From a bacterium (GTDB lineage: Bacteria; Patescibacteriota; Minisyncoccia; Phycocordibacterales; UBA2100), in the NCBI GenBank assembly GCA_030698935.1, contig JAUYLR010000056.1, forward strand, positions 1-9,767: a stretch of DNA of 9,767 nt. Direction: 5' to 3'. The position numbers and the translations under genes were made by a program. Positions 4,945-9,767 of this stretch are shown here, piece by piece; within the stretch, counting starts at the first letter, position 1, and each line of letters begins with the position of its first letter. The notes beneath the pieces are model-generated. The model made no database searches. It was not told the origin of the DNA and saw only the letters and a program-made list of their open reading frames with translations.

Positions 4945-5146
4945 ATGAAATGCGAAAGATGTCTTCTACGGGCACTTTAAAAATGAAGGCGAGTTTAAGC
5001 GCCAATAGTACGGACGGCGTGTAATTGCCTTTCTCAATGGAGATAACGGTCTGGCGCGTAATGCCTGCCTGCACTGCAAGTTCTTCTTGGGTCATGCCCT
5101 TTTTAGTGCGTAACGCATACACAGAGTTTGTAATGTATTCTTCCAT
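4934..5146 (-). CDS. Small XRE (Cro/CI) family transcriptional regulator
   Basis: 70 residues, almost entirely one helix-turn-helix domain. R-T-K-K-G-M-T-Q-E-E-L-A (13-24) and the recognition helix G-I-T-R-Q-T-V-I-S-I-E-K-G (28-40) are textbook for the short YozG/XRE group, as is the ending P-V-E-D-I-F (59-64). It binds DNA, usually as a dimer. It is co-transcribed and overlapped with the four-helix membrane protein and sits upstream of the redox operon on the same strand. The inverted repeat at the redox promoter is therefore a possible target, though this is unproven. A TATACT -10-like hexamer (minus strand, 5170-5165) lies about 20 nt upstream of the start without a good -35. Confidence 0.93.
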   Translation of the reverse strand: MEEYITNSVYALRTKKGMTQEELAVQAGITRQTVISIEKGNYTPSVLLALKLAFIFKVPVEDIFRISYGK

Positions 5147-5297
5147 GTCATTTACGATTGCACCAGTATACTACAGGGCCCTTTGGATGGCTCTCCGCGG
5201 AAATTGTATCTCAACTCCGTTCGCGTTTCATTGAGGTTATGCATGAGGAAGCGGGATTATTTTGTCCGGATTTAGGGAACGAGAAACTGCCCCGCCC

Positions 5298-5519
5298 TTA
5301 CTCCGAAATCGCAAGTATCTTGGACCGCGAGTGATGCCCGTTTACTATCCTCACTTTTTTTGCCGGAACCCCGAGGCGCTCGGCGATTATTTTGATGACT
5401 CTCGCATTCGCGGAATTGCGTTCCGCTTTTTCTTTTACTCCAATCTTAAAGACGCCTTTTGACCCTGGTTCAACGCTCTCTTTTTTCTGCCCCGTTTTCA
5501 CGCGCACTTTTATATACAT
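5298..5519 (-). CDS. DUF167 / UPF0235 (YggU-like) protein
   Basis: 73 residues matching the conserved YggU core. The opening strand is V-R-V-K-T-G-Q-K-K, then E-K-A-E-R-N-S-A-N-A-R-V-I-K-I-I-A-E-R-L (family usually P-x-x-G-K-A-N), then V-P-A-K-K-V-R-I-V-N-G-H-H-S-R-S-K-I-L-A-I. The biochemical role of this widespread small alpha/beta family is unknown. N-S in place of the common G-K before A-N is a mild variation. The ATG at 5519 is preceded by a promoter-like pair embedded in a long inverted repeat. It is alone as a transcription unit and divergent from the envelope genes that start at 5734. Confidence 0.9.
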   Translation of the reverse strand: MYIKVRVKTGQKKESVEPGSKGVFKIGVKEKAERNSANARVIKIIAERLGVPAKKVRIVNGHHSRSKILAISE

Positions 5520-5549
5520 ACTTAAAGCGCTTCGGCCGACTGGATTTTA

Positions 5550-5585
5550 TGTACTTATTGTATCCGACCGGTTAACATAAGTACA
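5550..5585 (-). promoter_or_regulatory. Inverted repeat spanning the DUF167 promoter
   Basis: TGTACTTAT (5550-5558) and ATAAGTACA (5577-5585) are perfect 9-bp arms separated by 18 bp. On the minus strand a -10 (TACAAT, 5562-5557) and a weak -35 (TGTACT, 5585-5580) with a 17-bp spacer fall on the two arms, giving a leader of about 30 nt. The geometry suggests a dimer-bound operator over the promoter. Confidence 0.45.
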
Positions 5586-5603
5586 CGAGAGTCTGTGTTA
5601 TTA

Positions 5604-5623
5604 CCCTAGGGATAATCCTAGGG
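5604..5623. repeat. CCTAGGG inverted repeat in the divergent spacer
   Basis: CCCTAGG (5604-5610) and CCTAGGG (5617-5623) flank GATAAT, making a 7-bp stem with a 6-base loop. The CCTAGGGAT word is also directly repeated with a 12-bp period. It lies between the DUF167 gene and the envelope gene pair and could be a binding site; no function is shown. Confidence 0.5.
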
Positions 5624-5733
5624 ATGTTCCGGATGTGTCGTGTCGGGATGCATCGGCTTATCAACACTCCACCGACTCGCACCGAAATAGGGGGCTATAC
5701 TATAGACATACTTTAACAACTCTAATATTTCTT

Positions 5734-5967
5734 ATGGACAATACAAAAGTGGCGATTGGGGCGGTTGCGGGATTAATCTTGGGACTTGCTGGGGGGTACT
5801 ACCTCGGGTACGACCGCGGATGGGAAGGCGCAGTAACCGCGGCAAAGGCAGAGGCGGATAAAGCCGCGCAAGAGACGGCGAATCCGTTCGCGGAGATAAA
5901 GACGAACCCGCTTGAGGATGTGAAGACAAACCCTTACGAAAACGTGAAGACTAACCCCTTCCAATAA
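5734..5967 (+). CDS. Membrane-anchored small protein with NP-containing octapeptide repeats
   Basis: 77 residues from ATG 5734; the frame stays open upstream to 5635 but the extra residues are not protein-like. A glycine-rich membrane segment (about 6-26: V-A-I-G-A-V-A-G-L-I-L-G-L-A-G-G-Y-Y-L-G) is followed by a short charged Ala-rich helix. The tail consists of near-identical 8-residue units with consensus K-T-N-P-(L/Y/F)-E-(D/N)-V (about 50-77), the coding DNA repeating every 24 bp. TATACT at 5696-5701 is a possible -10, without a good -35. The stop is 4 nt before the Cys-repeat gene, so the two are surely co-transcribed and may work together in the envelope. I do not recognise a named family. 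Confidence 0.75.
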   Translation: MDNTKVAIGAVAGLILGLAGGYYLGYDRGWEGAVTAAKAEADKAAQETANPFAEIKTNPLEDVKTNPYENVKTNPFQ

Positions 5968-5971
5968 CACC

Positions 5972-7945
5972 ATGCGTAACAAATTTGGCGCATTCGGAAT
6001 CTTCGCGGGAACCCTGCTTCTCGCCGGCGTCGTCTTCGCGCAAGAAAGTACGGTTACCTTCCCCATTCCGGAACTCGGCAACTGCACATCTAAAGAACAG
6101 TGCAAAACGTATTGCGACGACCCCGTAAACCACGATTCCTGCATTTCGTTCGCGGAATCGCACGGACTCATGAGCAAGGAGGAGGTGAAAATCGCCCGCA
6201 CGATAGGGACGCAAAAGGGCCCCGGCGGATGCGTCGGGCTTCAGTGCAAGACGTACTGTGATGAGGAGGGCAACATTGACGAATGTTTGGATTTCGCGCA
6301 AAAGCACAAGCTTATTCCGGAGAATGAAATTGCGGTTGCGCGCGAAGTGCGGACGAACGGAGGCCCCGGCGGGTGCAGAAGCGAGAAAGAATGCCGCGCG
6401 TATTGCGACGGCGAGGGACGTTTTGAAGAATGCATTTCATTCGCAGAAAAACATAATCTCATACCGAAAGAGGAGTTGGAGCGCGCGAAAAAACTCGGCG
6501 ACAAGCCGGGGCCCGGCGGTTGCAAGCGGGAGGCGTGTAAACAATATTGCGAAACTCCCGGCCACATGGATGAATGCGTGGCATTTGCCGTGGAAAATGG
6601 ATTTATGACGGAAAAAGAGGCCGAAATGGCCCGCAAGATGGGCAACCGCGACGGTCCCGGCGGCTGCCGAGGCGAAGCGTGCAAGACGTATTGCGACGAC
6701 CCCGCCCACGGCGAGGAATGTTTCAAATTTGCCGAGGAGAACGGACTGATGTCTCCCGAGGAACTGGAGCAGGCGCGAAAATTTATGGGGAAACCGGGCC
6801 CCGGAGGATGCGTCGGCGCGGAGTGTAGAACGTACTGCGACGACCCCGCTCATATGGATGCGTGCGTAACGTTTGCGGAGGAAAACGGAATGATGTCAAA
6901 AGATGAGGCCGAAGGAGCGAGAAAAATGGGAAATAAACCGGGGCCGGGAGGGTGTCGTGGCCAGGAATGCCGAAACTACTGCGAGGACGGGGCACATGCG
7001 GAAGAATGCACCGCGTTTGCGGTTGAAAACGGATTCATGAGCAAGGAAGACGCGGAGCGCGCAAAGGGGTTCAGAGAAATGACCGGTCCGGGCGGGTGCA
7101 AGGGCGAGGAGTGCAGGACGTTTTGTGATGGCCCCGAGCACCGTGAAGAATGCATGAAATTTGCCGAGGAAAACGGATTTGCCGAGAAACGCGGAGAGCA
7201 GGGATTCGGGCCCCAGAACGGCGAGGGCGGCAGAGGCCCAGCAGGGTGCGCATCTCCGGAGGAGTGTAAAGCTTTATGCGAATCCAATCCGGAAGCGTGT
7301 AGAGGATTTGGGCCTCCGCCCAACGGCGAGCAGGGATTTGGGCCTCCGCCCGGGGACGGAAGGGACTTCGGGCAAGACCGCGCGATGGAAAGCAGGGGAT
7401 TTGAAGTCCCGCCGGGGAACATGCCTTGCCAATCCGAGGAAGAGTGCAAGAGGTTGTTTGAAAATAATCCAAATGCATTCAAAGAACAAGGAGGGTCGCG
7501 AGAAGACGGGAACCGTCCGCCCGAAAGCGGGTTCCGGCCGGATGAACGGCAAATGCCGAATCCAAGGGACTTCCAATCGGATGGAGCGCGCATGATGCCA
7601 CCCGAGTTTCAGAAGCAATACGAAGAGCAGGCGCGCGGAGAATATCAGCGCCAGTATCAGGAGCAATATCAGGGCGCGCAACAACAAATGCAGGGAGTGC
7701 CCGGAGAACCGCCAAGAGAAATGATGGGAGGACAGCCGCCGTTGGATCAACAGTTCAGAGAATCCGGCACAGCTCCCTCATCTTCTTTCGCGCCTCCGCC
7801 GGACGGAACTCCGCCTCCAATTGAAACCGGCGGAAGTGCGCCTCCTCCGCCATCTTCGGAACCGCCTCCCCCGCCTCCATCCGCCCGAGGGCCTTCCGGT
7901 TTCGTCGCTTCAGTTATTCACGCGTTCAATCAACTTTTCCGCTGA
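5972..7945 (+). CDS. Secreted Cys-rich tandem-repeat protein with Gln- and Pro-rich tail
   Basis: 657 residues. A signal peptide (1-23, cleavage predicted after V-F-A before Q24) is followed by about ten tandem repeats from residue 38 to 503. Eight are complete, 48-50 residues each. Each has C-x4/5-C-x3-C-x8-C, an aromatic before Cys3 (usually Y-C), F-A-x-x-x-G/H/K, an acidic helix like M-S-K-E-E-x-E-x-A-R-K, and a G-P-G-G linker to the next unit. Repeat 9 keeps only the Cys part, and repeat 10 has lost Cys3 and Cys4. In all there are 38 cysteines. The remainder is low complexity: F-G-P-P-P repeats, a Q/Y/E-rich block (about 548-575), a Pro-rich spacer and a final hydrophobic stretch (G-F-V-A-S-V-I-H-A-F-N-Q-L-F-R). 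It is probably a disulfide-stabilised surface fibre or adhesin-like protein. No family name is recognised; the function is inferred only from architecture. Confidence 0.85.
   Translation: MRNKFGAFGIFAGTLLLAGVVFAQESTVTFPIPELGNCTSKEQCKTYCDDPVNHDSCISFAESHGLMSKEEVKIARTIGTQKGPGGCVGLQCKTYCDEEGNIDECLDFAQKHKLIPENEIAVAREVRTNGGPGGCRSEKECRAYCDGEGRFEECISFAEKHNLIPKEELERAKKLGDKPGPGGCKREACKQYCETPGHMDECVAFAVENGFMTEKEAEMARKMGNRDGPGGCRGEACKTYCDDPAHGEECFKFAEENGLMSPEELEQARKFMGKPGPGGCVGAECRTYCDDPAHMDACVTFAEENGMMSKDEAEGARKMGNKPGPGGCRGQECRNYCEDGAHAEECTAFAVENGFMSKEDAERAKGFREMTGPGGCKGEECRTFCDGPEHREECMKFAEENGFAEKRGEQGFGPQNGEGGRGPAGCASPEECKALCESNPEACRGFGPPPNGEQGFGPPPGDGRDFGQDRAMESRGFEVPPGNMPCQSEEECKRLFENNPNAFKEQGGSREDGNRPPESGFRPDERQMPNPRDFQSDGARMMPPEFQKQYEEQARGEYQRQYQEQYQGAQQQMQGVPGEPPREMMGGQPPLDQQFRESGTAPSSSFAPPPDGTPPPIETGGSAPPPPSSEPPPPPPSARGPSGFVASVIHAFNQLFR
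6083..7480 (+). repeat. Coding tandem repeats of about 144 bp (ten units)
   Basis: Units begin at the codon for the first Cys, at residues 38, 87, 135, 184, 232, 280, 328, 376, 426 and 486. The first eight are contiguous; units 9 and 10 are shortened and separated by Gly/Pro-rich sequence. Protein similarity between units is strong while DNA identity is modest, indicating old duplication kept under selection. A separate exact 18-bp repeat (7304-7321 and 7334-7351, period 30 bp) encodes the F-G-P-P-P motif. Confidence 0.85.
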
Positions 7946-8010
7946 ATTGACCAACTACATTAATTCGCGCGGTGTGTAAGACTGGAGTCATCTCTTTCGT
8001 TTCAATTCGG

Positions 8011-8083
8011 AGCCGCCTCCCGGACTCGAACCGGGGACCTTCACTTTACAAAAGTGTTGCTCTACCAACTGAGCTAAGGCGGC
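8011..8083 (-). tRNA. tRNA-Thr, anticodon UGU
   Basis: A complete 73-nt cloverleaf on the minus strand. The acceptor GCCGCCT pairs fully with AGGCGGC, the D stem is GCTC/GAGC, the anticodon loop is TT-TGT-AA, and the T arm CCCGG-TTCGAGT-CCGGG is perfect. The sequence closely parallels E. coli tRNA-Thr. The 3' CCA is not encoded (CCG follows the discriminator U), so it must be added enzymatically. The top anticodon-stem pair 27-43 is A-A, a mismatch. It starts 9 nt after the upstream gene on the same strand and may be processed from its transcript. Confidence 0.96.
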
Positions 8084-8092
8084 GTGAGAGTA

Positions 8093-8509
8093 CTATAATC
8101 TTTCGCCGCCGTTCTGACTACTGTCCGCATCGGAACTGCCGTTTTTATGCTCGCTTACCTGCTTCAAGAATTCCGAACGCGTTTCCCGCTTTTTAAAATG
8201 ATGCTTATGGGAGACAAAGTCCGCGAGGCGGTGCGCCTGCGTTTCAAGAAAGCGGGCGAATCGGGCCGCCTCAAGCGCCGCCGCGTGTACTGCGACATGC
8301 CCCAGATGCAGGAGAGTACCCGGAAGCTTTGCGACGTCTGCCCGTTTCGCCAAAAGCAGGGCTTTGAGCTGAATCGCGTGTTCATCCGCCCGTTCGCGTA
8401 GCAGAGAAGAAAGCGCTACTTTTTGATGGCGCTCCTCAAAGTGTTTCGCGATGAACAAGCCTGCGATTCCGAGCAATGAGATGAAAAAGACGATGGCTGG
8501 AAAAATCAT
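8093..8509 (-). CDS. Membrane-anchored helical hypothetical protein
   Basis: 138 residues from ATG 8509. One N-terminal membrane segment (2-22: I-F-P-A-I-V-F-F-I-S-L-L-G-I-A-G-L-F-I) is followed by a long, charged, alanine- and histidine-rich, probably coiled-coil region (about 24-120) and a polar disordered tail. The frame is open upstream to 8605. Those 32 residues are translated from the heptad array, which gives the repetitive L-K-P-K-T-Y-S-L-K-P, so ATG 8509 is the better start. There are eleven histidines, no cysteine and no recognisable family. It lies between tsf and tRNA-Thr on the same strand. A membrane-tethered coiled-coil spacer is the most that can be said. Confidence 0.7.
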   Translation of the reverse strand: MIFPAIVFFISLLGIAGLFIAKHFEERHQKVALSSLLRERADEHAIQLKALLLAKRADVAKLPGTLLHLGHVAVHAAALEAARFARFLETQAHRLADFVSHKHHFKKRETRSEFLKQVSEHKNGSSDADSSQNGGERL

Positions 8510-8514
8510 AAGAA

Positions 8515-8549
8515 CAGGTTTCAGGGAATAGGTTTTAGGTTTTAGTAAT
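8515..8549 (+). repeat. Five-unit heptad array, type YAGGNNN (copy b)
   Basis: Units start at 8515, 8522, 8529, 8536 and 8543. The first four fit YAGGNNN (two are identical TAGGTTT) and the last is TAGTAAT. It abuts the start codon at 8509, so the C-rich complement would be the 5' untranslated region of the helical membrane protein. It is inverted relative to copy c, with a 31-bp spacer between them. Confidence 0.75.
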
Positions 8550-8580
8550 ACATGCAATGAACGTCTTTTGCTGCTTTGAG

Positions 8581-8615
8581 TGTACTGTAACCTATACCCT
8601 AACACCTGTAACCTT
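8581..8615 (-). repeat. Five-unit heptad array, type YAGGNNN (copy c, inverted)
   Basis: Read on the minus strand, units end at 8609, 8602, 8595, 8588 and 8581. They are AAGGTTA, CAGGTGT, TAGGGTA, TAGGTTA and a last unit CAGTACA. The array overlaps the stop codon of tsf (8614-8616) and faces copy b head to head. Confidence 0.65.
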
Positions 8616-9198
8616 ATTTTACCGATAGTCTCTCAAATCTCACGATTTCTATTTTCTCGCCGAATTTTTGGACAGCTGAATCAATCAGACCCCTGACAGT
8701 GATTGTTGAGTCTTTCACAAACGGCTGTTCCAAAAGAATGCGCTCTTTGAGGTAACTCTCAATCTTGCCCTCTACGGCACGCGTGCGCACCGCCTCCGGA
8801 AGACTTGCGGCCTCTTTCTCAAACACCTCTATGGCCGCCCGCTTGTCTTCTTCCCGCACATCCGCGCGCGATTTGAATTGCGGATTCATGGCCGCAACAT
8901 GCATCGCAATCCCGTACGCAAGTTTTGCGAATTCCTCGTTCTTCGCGACAAAATCGGTTTCGCATAGAAGTACGACTGCCCCCACGACGGACCCTCCCGC
9001 ATGTGTGTAGGCGGAAGCCACACCCGCGCCAAGCGTTCTGTCAGACTTTTTTGATGCAATAGACGAACTTTGCTTGCGGAGAATTATTTTCGCCTTCTCC
9101 ACATCTCCATCGGCTTCCTGCAGGGCTTTCTTGCACTGCATGACGGAAACGCCCGTTTCATCCCGCAATAATTTGATAAGCTCCGTTGTTATTTCCAT
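8614..9198 (-). CDS. tsf: Translation elongation factor Ts (short form)
   Basis: 194 residues from ATG 9198. EF-Ts is the guanine-nucleotide exchange factor that regenerates EF-Tu-GTP. The N-terminal UBA-like domain (1-50) has L-R-D-E-T-G-V-S-V-M-Q-C-K-K-A-L-Q-E-A-D-G-D, and the hallmark T-D-F-V-A-K-N-E-E-F is at 81-90. The C-terminal part ends in the expected short helical region. It is much shorter than E. coli EF-Ts (about 280 residues), like the compact single-repeat forms of Thermus and many CPR bacteria. An in-frame TTG at 9213 would add five residues encoded by an AT-rich repeat and is unlikely to be the start. The canonical rpsB-tsf order is kept, with a 188-bp repeat-rich spacer. Confidence 0.97.
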   Translation of the reverse strand: MEITTELIKLLRDETGVSVMQCKKALQEADGDVEKAKIILRKQSSSIASKKSDRTLGAGVASAYTHAGGSVVGAVVLLCETDFVAKNEEFAKLAYGIAMHVAAMNPQFKSRADVREEDKRAAIEVFEKEAASLPEAVRTRAVEGKIESYLKERILLEQPFVKDSTITVRGLIDSAVQKFGEKIEIVRFERLSVK

Positions 9199-9205
9199 AT
9201 TAGTT

Positions 9206-9240
9206 AATGTCAAATTACAAATGTCTAATTTTTAAATAAT
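9206..9240. repeat. Five-unit AT-type heptad array (copy 1)
   Basis: Units start at 9206, 9213, 9220, 9227 and 9234. Four fit AATNNNN (AATGTCA, AATTACA, AATGTCT, AATTTTT) and the fifth is AAATAAT. It lies 8 bp upstream of the tsf ATG on the coding strand, so it would be in the 5' untranslated region or intercistronic RNA. Confidence 0.6.
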
Positions 9241-9247
9241 GAATGAA

Positions 9248-9265
9248 TTTAAAATGTTTAAAATC
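9248..9265. repeat. Two 9-bp tandem units
   Basis: TTTAAAATG is followed directly by TTTAAAATC. They lie between the two AT-type heptad arrays, followed by a 10-bp palindrome ATTCCGGAAT at 9283-9292. Confidence 0.45.
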
Positions 9266-9305
9266 ATTATACATCATTTAATATTCCGGAATCTGTAACT
9301 GGTTT

Positions 9306-9340
9306 AATTTGAAATTACAAATTCGAAATTTGAAATTATT
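9306..9340. repeat. Five-unit AT-type heptad array (copy 2)
   Basis: Units start at 9306, 9313, 9320, 9327 and 9334: AATTTGA, AATTACA, AATTCGA, AATTTGA and AATTATT. It lies exactly 100 bp from copy 1, and the second unit is identical in both. Confidence 0.65.
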
Positions 9341-9351
9341 TCCCCTTTATC

Positions 9352-9366
9352 GGCTCACCCTGAGCC
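9352..9366. other. Short hairpin after rpsB
   Basis: GGCTCA and TGAGCC form a perfect 6-bp stem around CCC, 20 bp beyond the rpsB stop. No T run follows on the minus strand. The GCTCA-GGG-TGAGC core resembles palindromic repeat elements I recall from many environmental bacterial genomes. It may be a REP-like remnant or a weak attenuator between rpsB and tsf. Confidence 0.4.
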
Positions 9367-9386
9367 ACACGGTAAAAACAATATAT

Positions 9387-9767
9387 CTACTTCAACGGGG
9401 TCGCGTCAGGTCTATTATTTCCCTTCTCAAACGCTTCCGCAATCGCTTCCGTCACAAGACGGATGCTTCGCACCGAGGTGTCGTTCGCGGGCACCGGAAA
9501 TTGCACCATGGAAAAGTCGCAGTCCGAACTGGAGAGGCCGATGACGGGGATGCCGAGCTGGTTCGCCTCGCGCACCGCCGTTTCCTCACGCCGCGTATCA
9601 ACGATGAACAGAGCCGCGGGAAGTTCAAGCATTTTCACCAACCCGCCAAATCGCGCAAGGAGCTCGGTTATCTCGCGGTCAATGAGCATCCGTTCTTTCT
9701 TCGTATACTTTTCAAGCTCGCCCGAATAGCGTTCGCTCATCAATTTTTCCAAGCGGTATATGCGCTT
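9387..9767 (-). CDS. rpsB: 30S ribosomal protein S2, C-terminal part (5' end outside the window)
   Basis: The last 126 residues of S2, open to the right edge of the window. Typical blocks are the L-E-K-L-M-S-E-R-Y helix, the K-K-E-R helix with L-x-R-F-G-G-L-V-K-M, then L-P-A-A-L-F-I-V-D-T-R-R-E-E-T-A-V-R-E-A and L-G-I-P-V-I-G-L. Next come the strand ending in P-V-P-A-N-D and S-V-R-S-I-R-L-V. Most bacteria have D-T/S-N-x-D-P after the I/V-G-L strand, whereas here it is S-S-S-D-C-D-F, a modest variation. S2 binds the 30S head-body junction with S1. It is followed by tsf, the classical arrangement. Confidence 0.97.
   Translation of the reverse strand, partial: KRIYRLEKLMSERYSGELEKYTKKERMLIDREITELLARFGGLVKMLELPAALFIVDTRREETAVREANQLGIPVIGLSSSDCDFSMVQFPVPANDTSVRSIRLVTEAIAEAFEKGNNRPDATPLK

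Noticed and set aside
5240..5335. 31-codon plus-strand frame beginning at an ATG at 5240
   Set aside because: Overlaps the end of the DUF167 gene antisense, has no Shine-Dalgarno and no recognisable features.
5601..5616. Resemblance to a homing-endonuclease / 23S rRNA central motif (TTACCCTAGGGATAA)
   Set aside because: Only about 15 bases match and the surrounding sequence is not rRNA-like; better explained as the CCTAGGG inverted repeat.
5635..5733. Upstream start for the octapeptide-repeat protein
   Set aside because: The extra 33 residues are His/Arg-rich with no structure, and overlap the likely promoter region (TATACT at 5696-5701).
6976..7593. 205-codon minus-strand frame with repeated G-G-G-P-N-P
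   Set aside because: Mirror of the repeats of the Cys-rich gene; its repetitiveness is inherited from the sense strand. Other shadow frames at 6241-6853 and 7274-7750 were dropped for the same reason.
7972..8196. 74-codon plus-strand frame over the tRNA
   Set aside because: Consists largely of the antisense of tRNA-Thr; the peptide fragment S-R-L-P-D-S-N-R-G-P is a well-known false tRNA-derived translation.
8510..8605. N-terminal extension of the helical membrane protein (32 residues)
   Set aside because: Translated from the heptad array and its spacer; the membrane segment begins directly at ATG 8509.

Overview
The window reads as chromosomal DNA of a small-genome bacterium, most likely of the Candidate Phyla Radiation (Patescibacteria, Parcubacteria-like). 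This is inferred from several things: a short EF-Ts next to rpsB, tightly packed and overlapping genes, few clear Shine-Dalgarno sites, a DipZ-type redox operon, and an exported Cys-repeat protein with a Pro-rich tail. TGA is used as a stop (small ORF at 463-636, Cys-repeat gene at 5972-7945), so the code looks standard and not the TGA=Gly code of some CPR lineages. No database search was possible; family calls rest on recognised motifs.

Layout. Positions 1-363 (minus) hold the N-terminal part of a gene with a restriction-nuclease-like motif, cut by the window edge. An unrecognised 57-residue gene lies at 463-636 (plus). A MazG-like pyrophosphatase follows at 724-1071 (minus). The spacer 1103-1375 contains a heptad array and two large palindromes. 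Positions 1376-4493 (minus) form one apparent operon, transcribed from a good promoter near 4529-4556: membrane-anchored thioredoxin, CcdA, DipZ-like TlpA protein, a short TspO, and a MoaD/ThiS-like protein. Upstream of it lie an overlapping XRE regulator/membrane protein pair (4582-5146, minus) and a DUF167 protein (5298-5519, minus). After a divergent control region rich in inverted repeats come two plus-strand envelope genes: a membrane-anchored protein with octapeptide repeats (5734-5967) and a 657-residue secreted protein with about ten Cys-rich repeats (5972-7945). The right end, all minus, has rpsB (partial), tsf, a membrane-anchored helical protein and tRNA-Thr(UGU).

How the parts may fit together. 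The CcdA/DipZ/thioredoxin operon would carry reducing equivalents across the membrane to thiols outside the cytoplasm. About 1.5 kb away is an exported protein with 38 cysteines, arranged four per repeat. It is a natural candidate client of that system, though the link is inferred only from function and proximity.

The most unexpected sequence signal is a set of intergenic arrays, each of five 7-bp units (35 bp). Three are of a telomere-like type (YAGGNNN, last unit YAGTAMN) and two of an AT type (AATNNNN). They sit at gene boundaries, often just upstream of a start codon.
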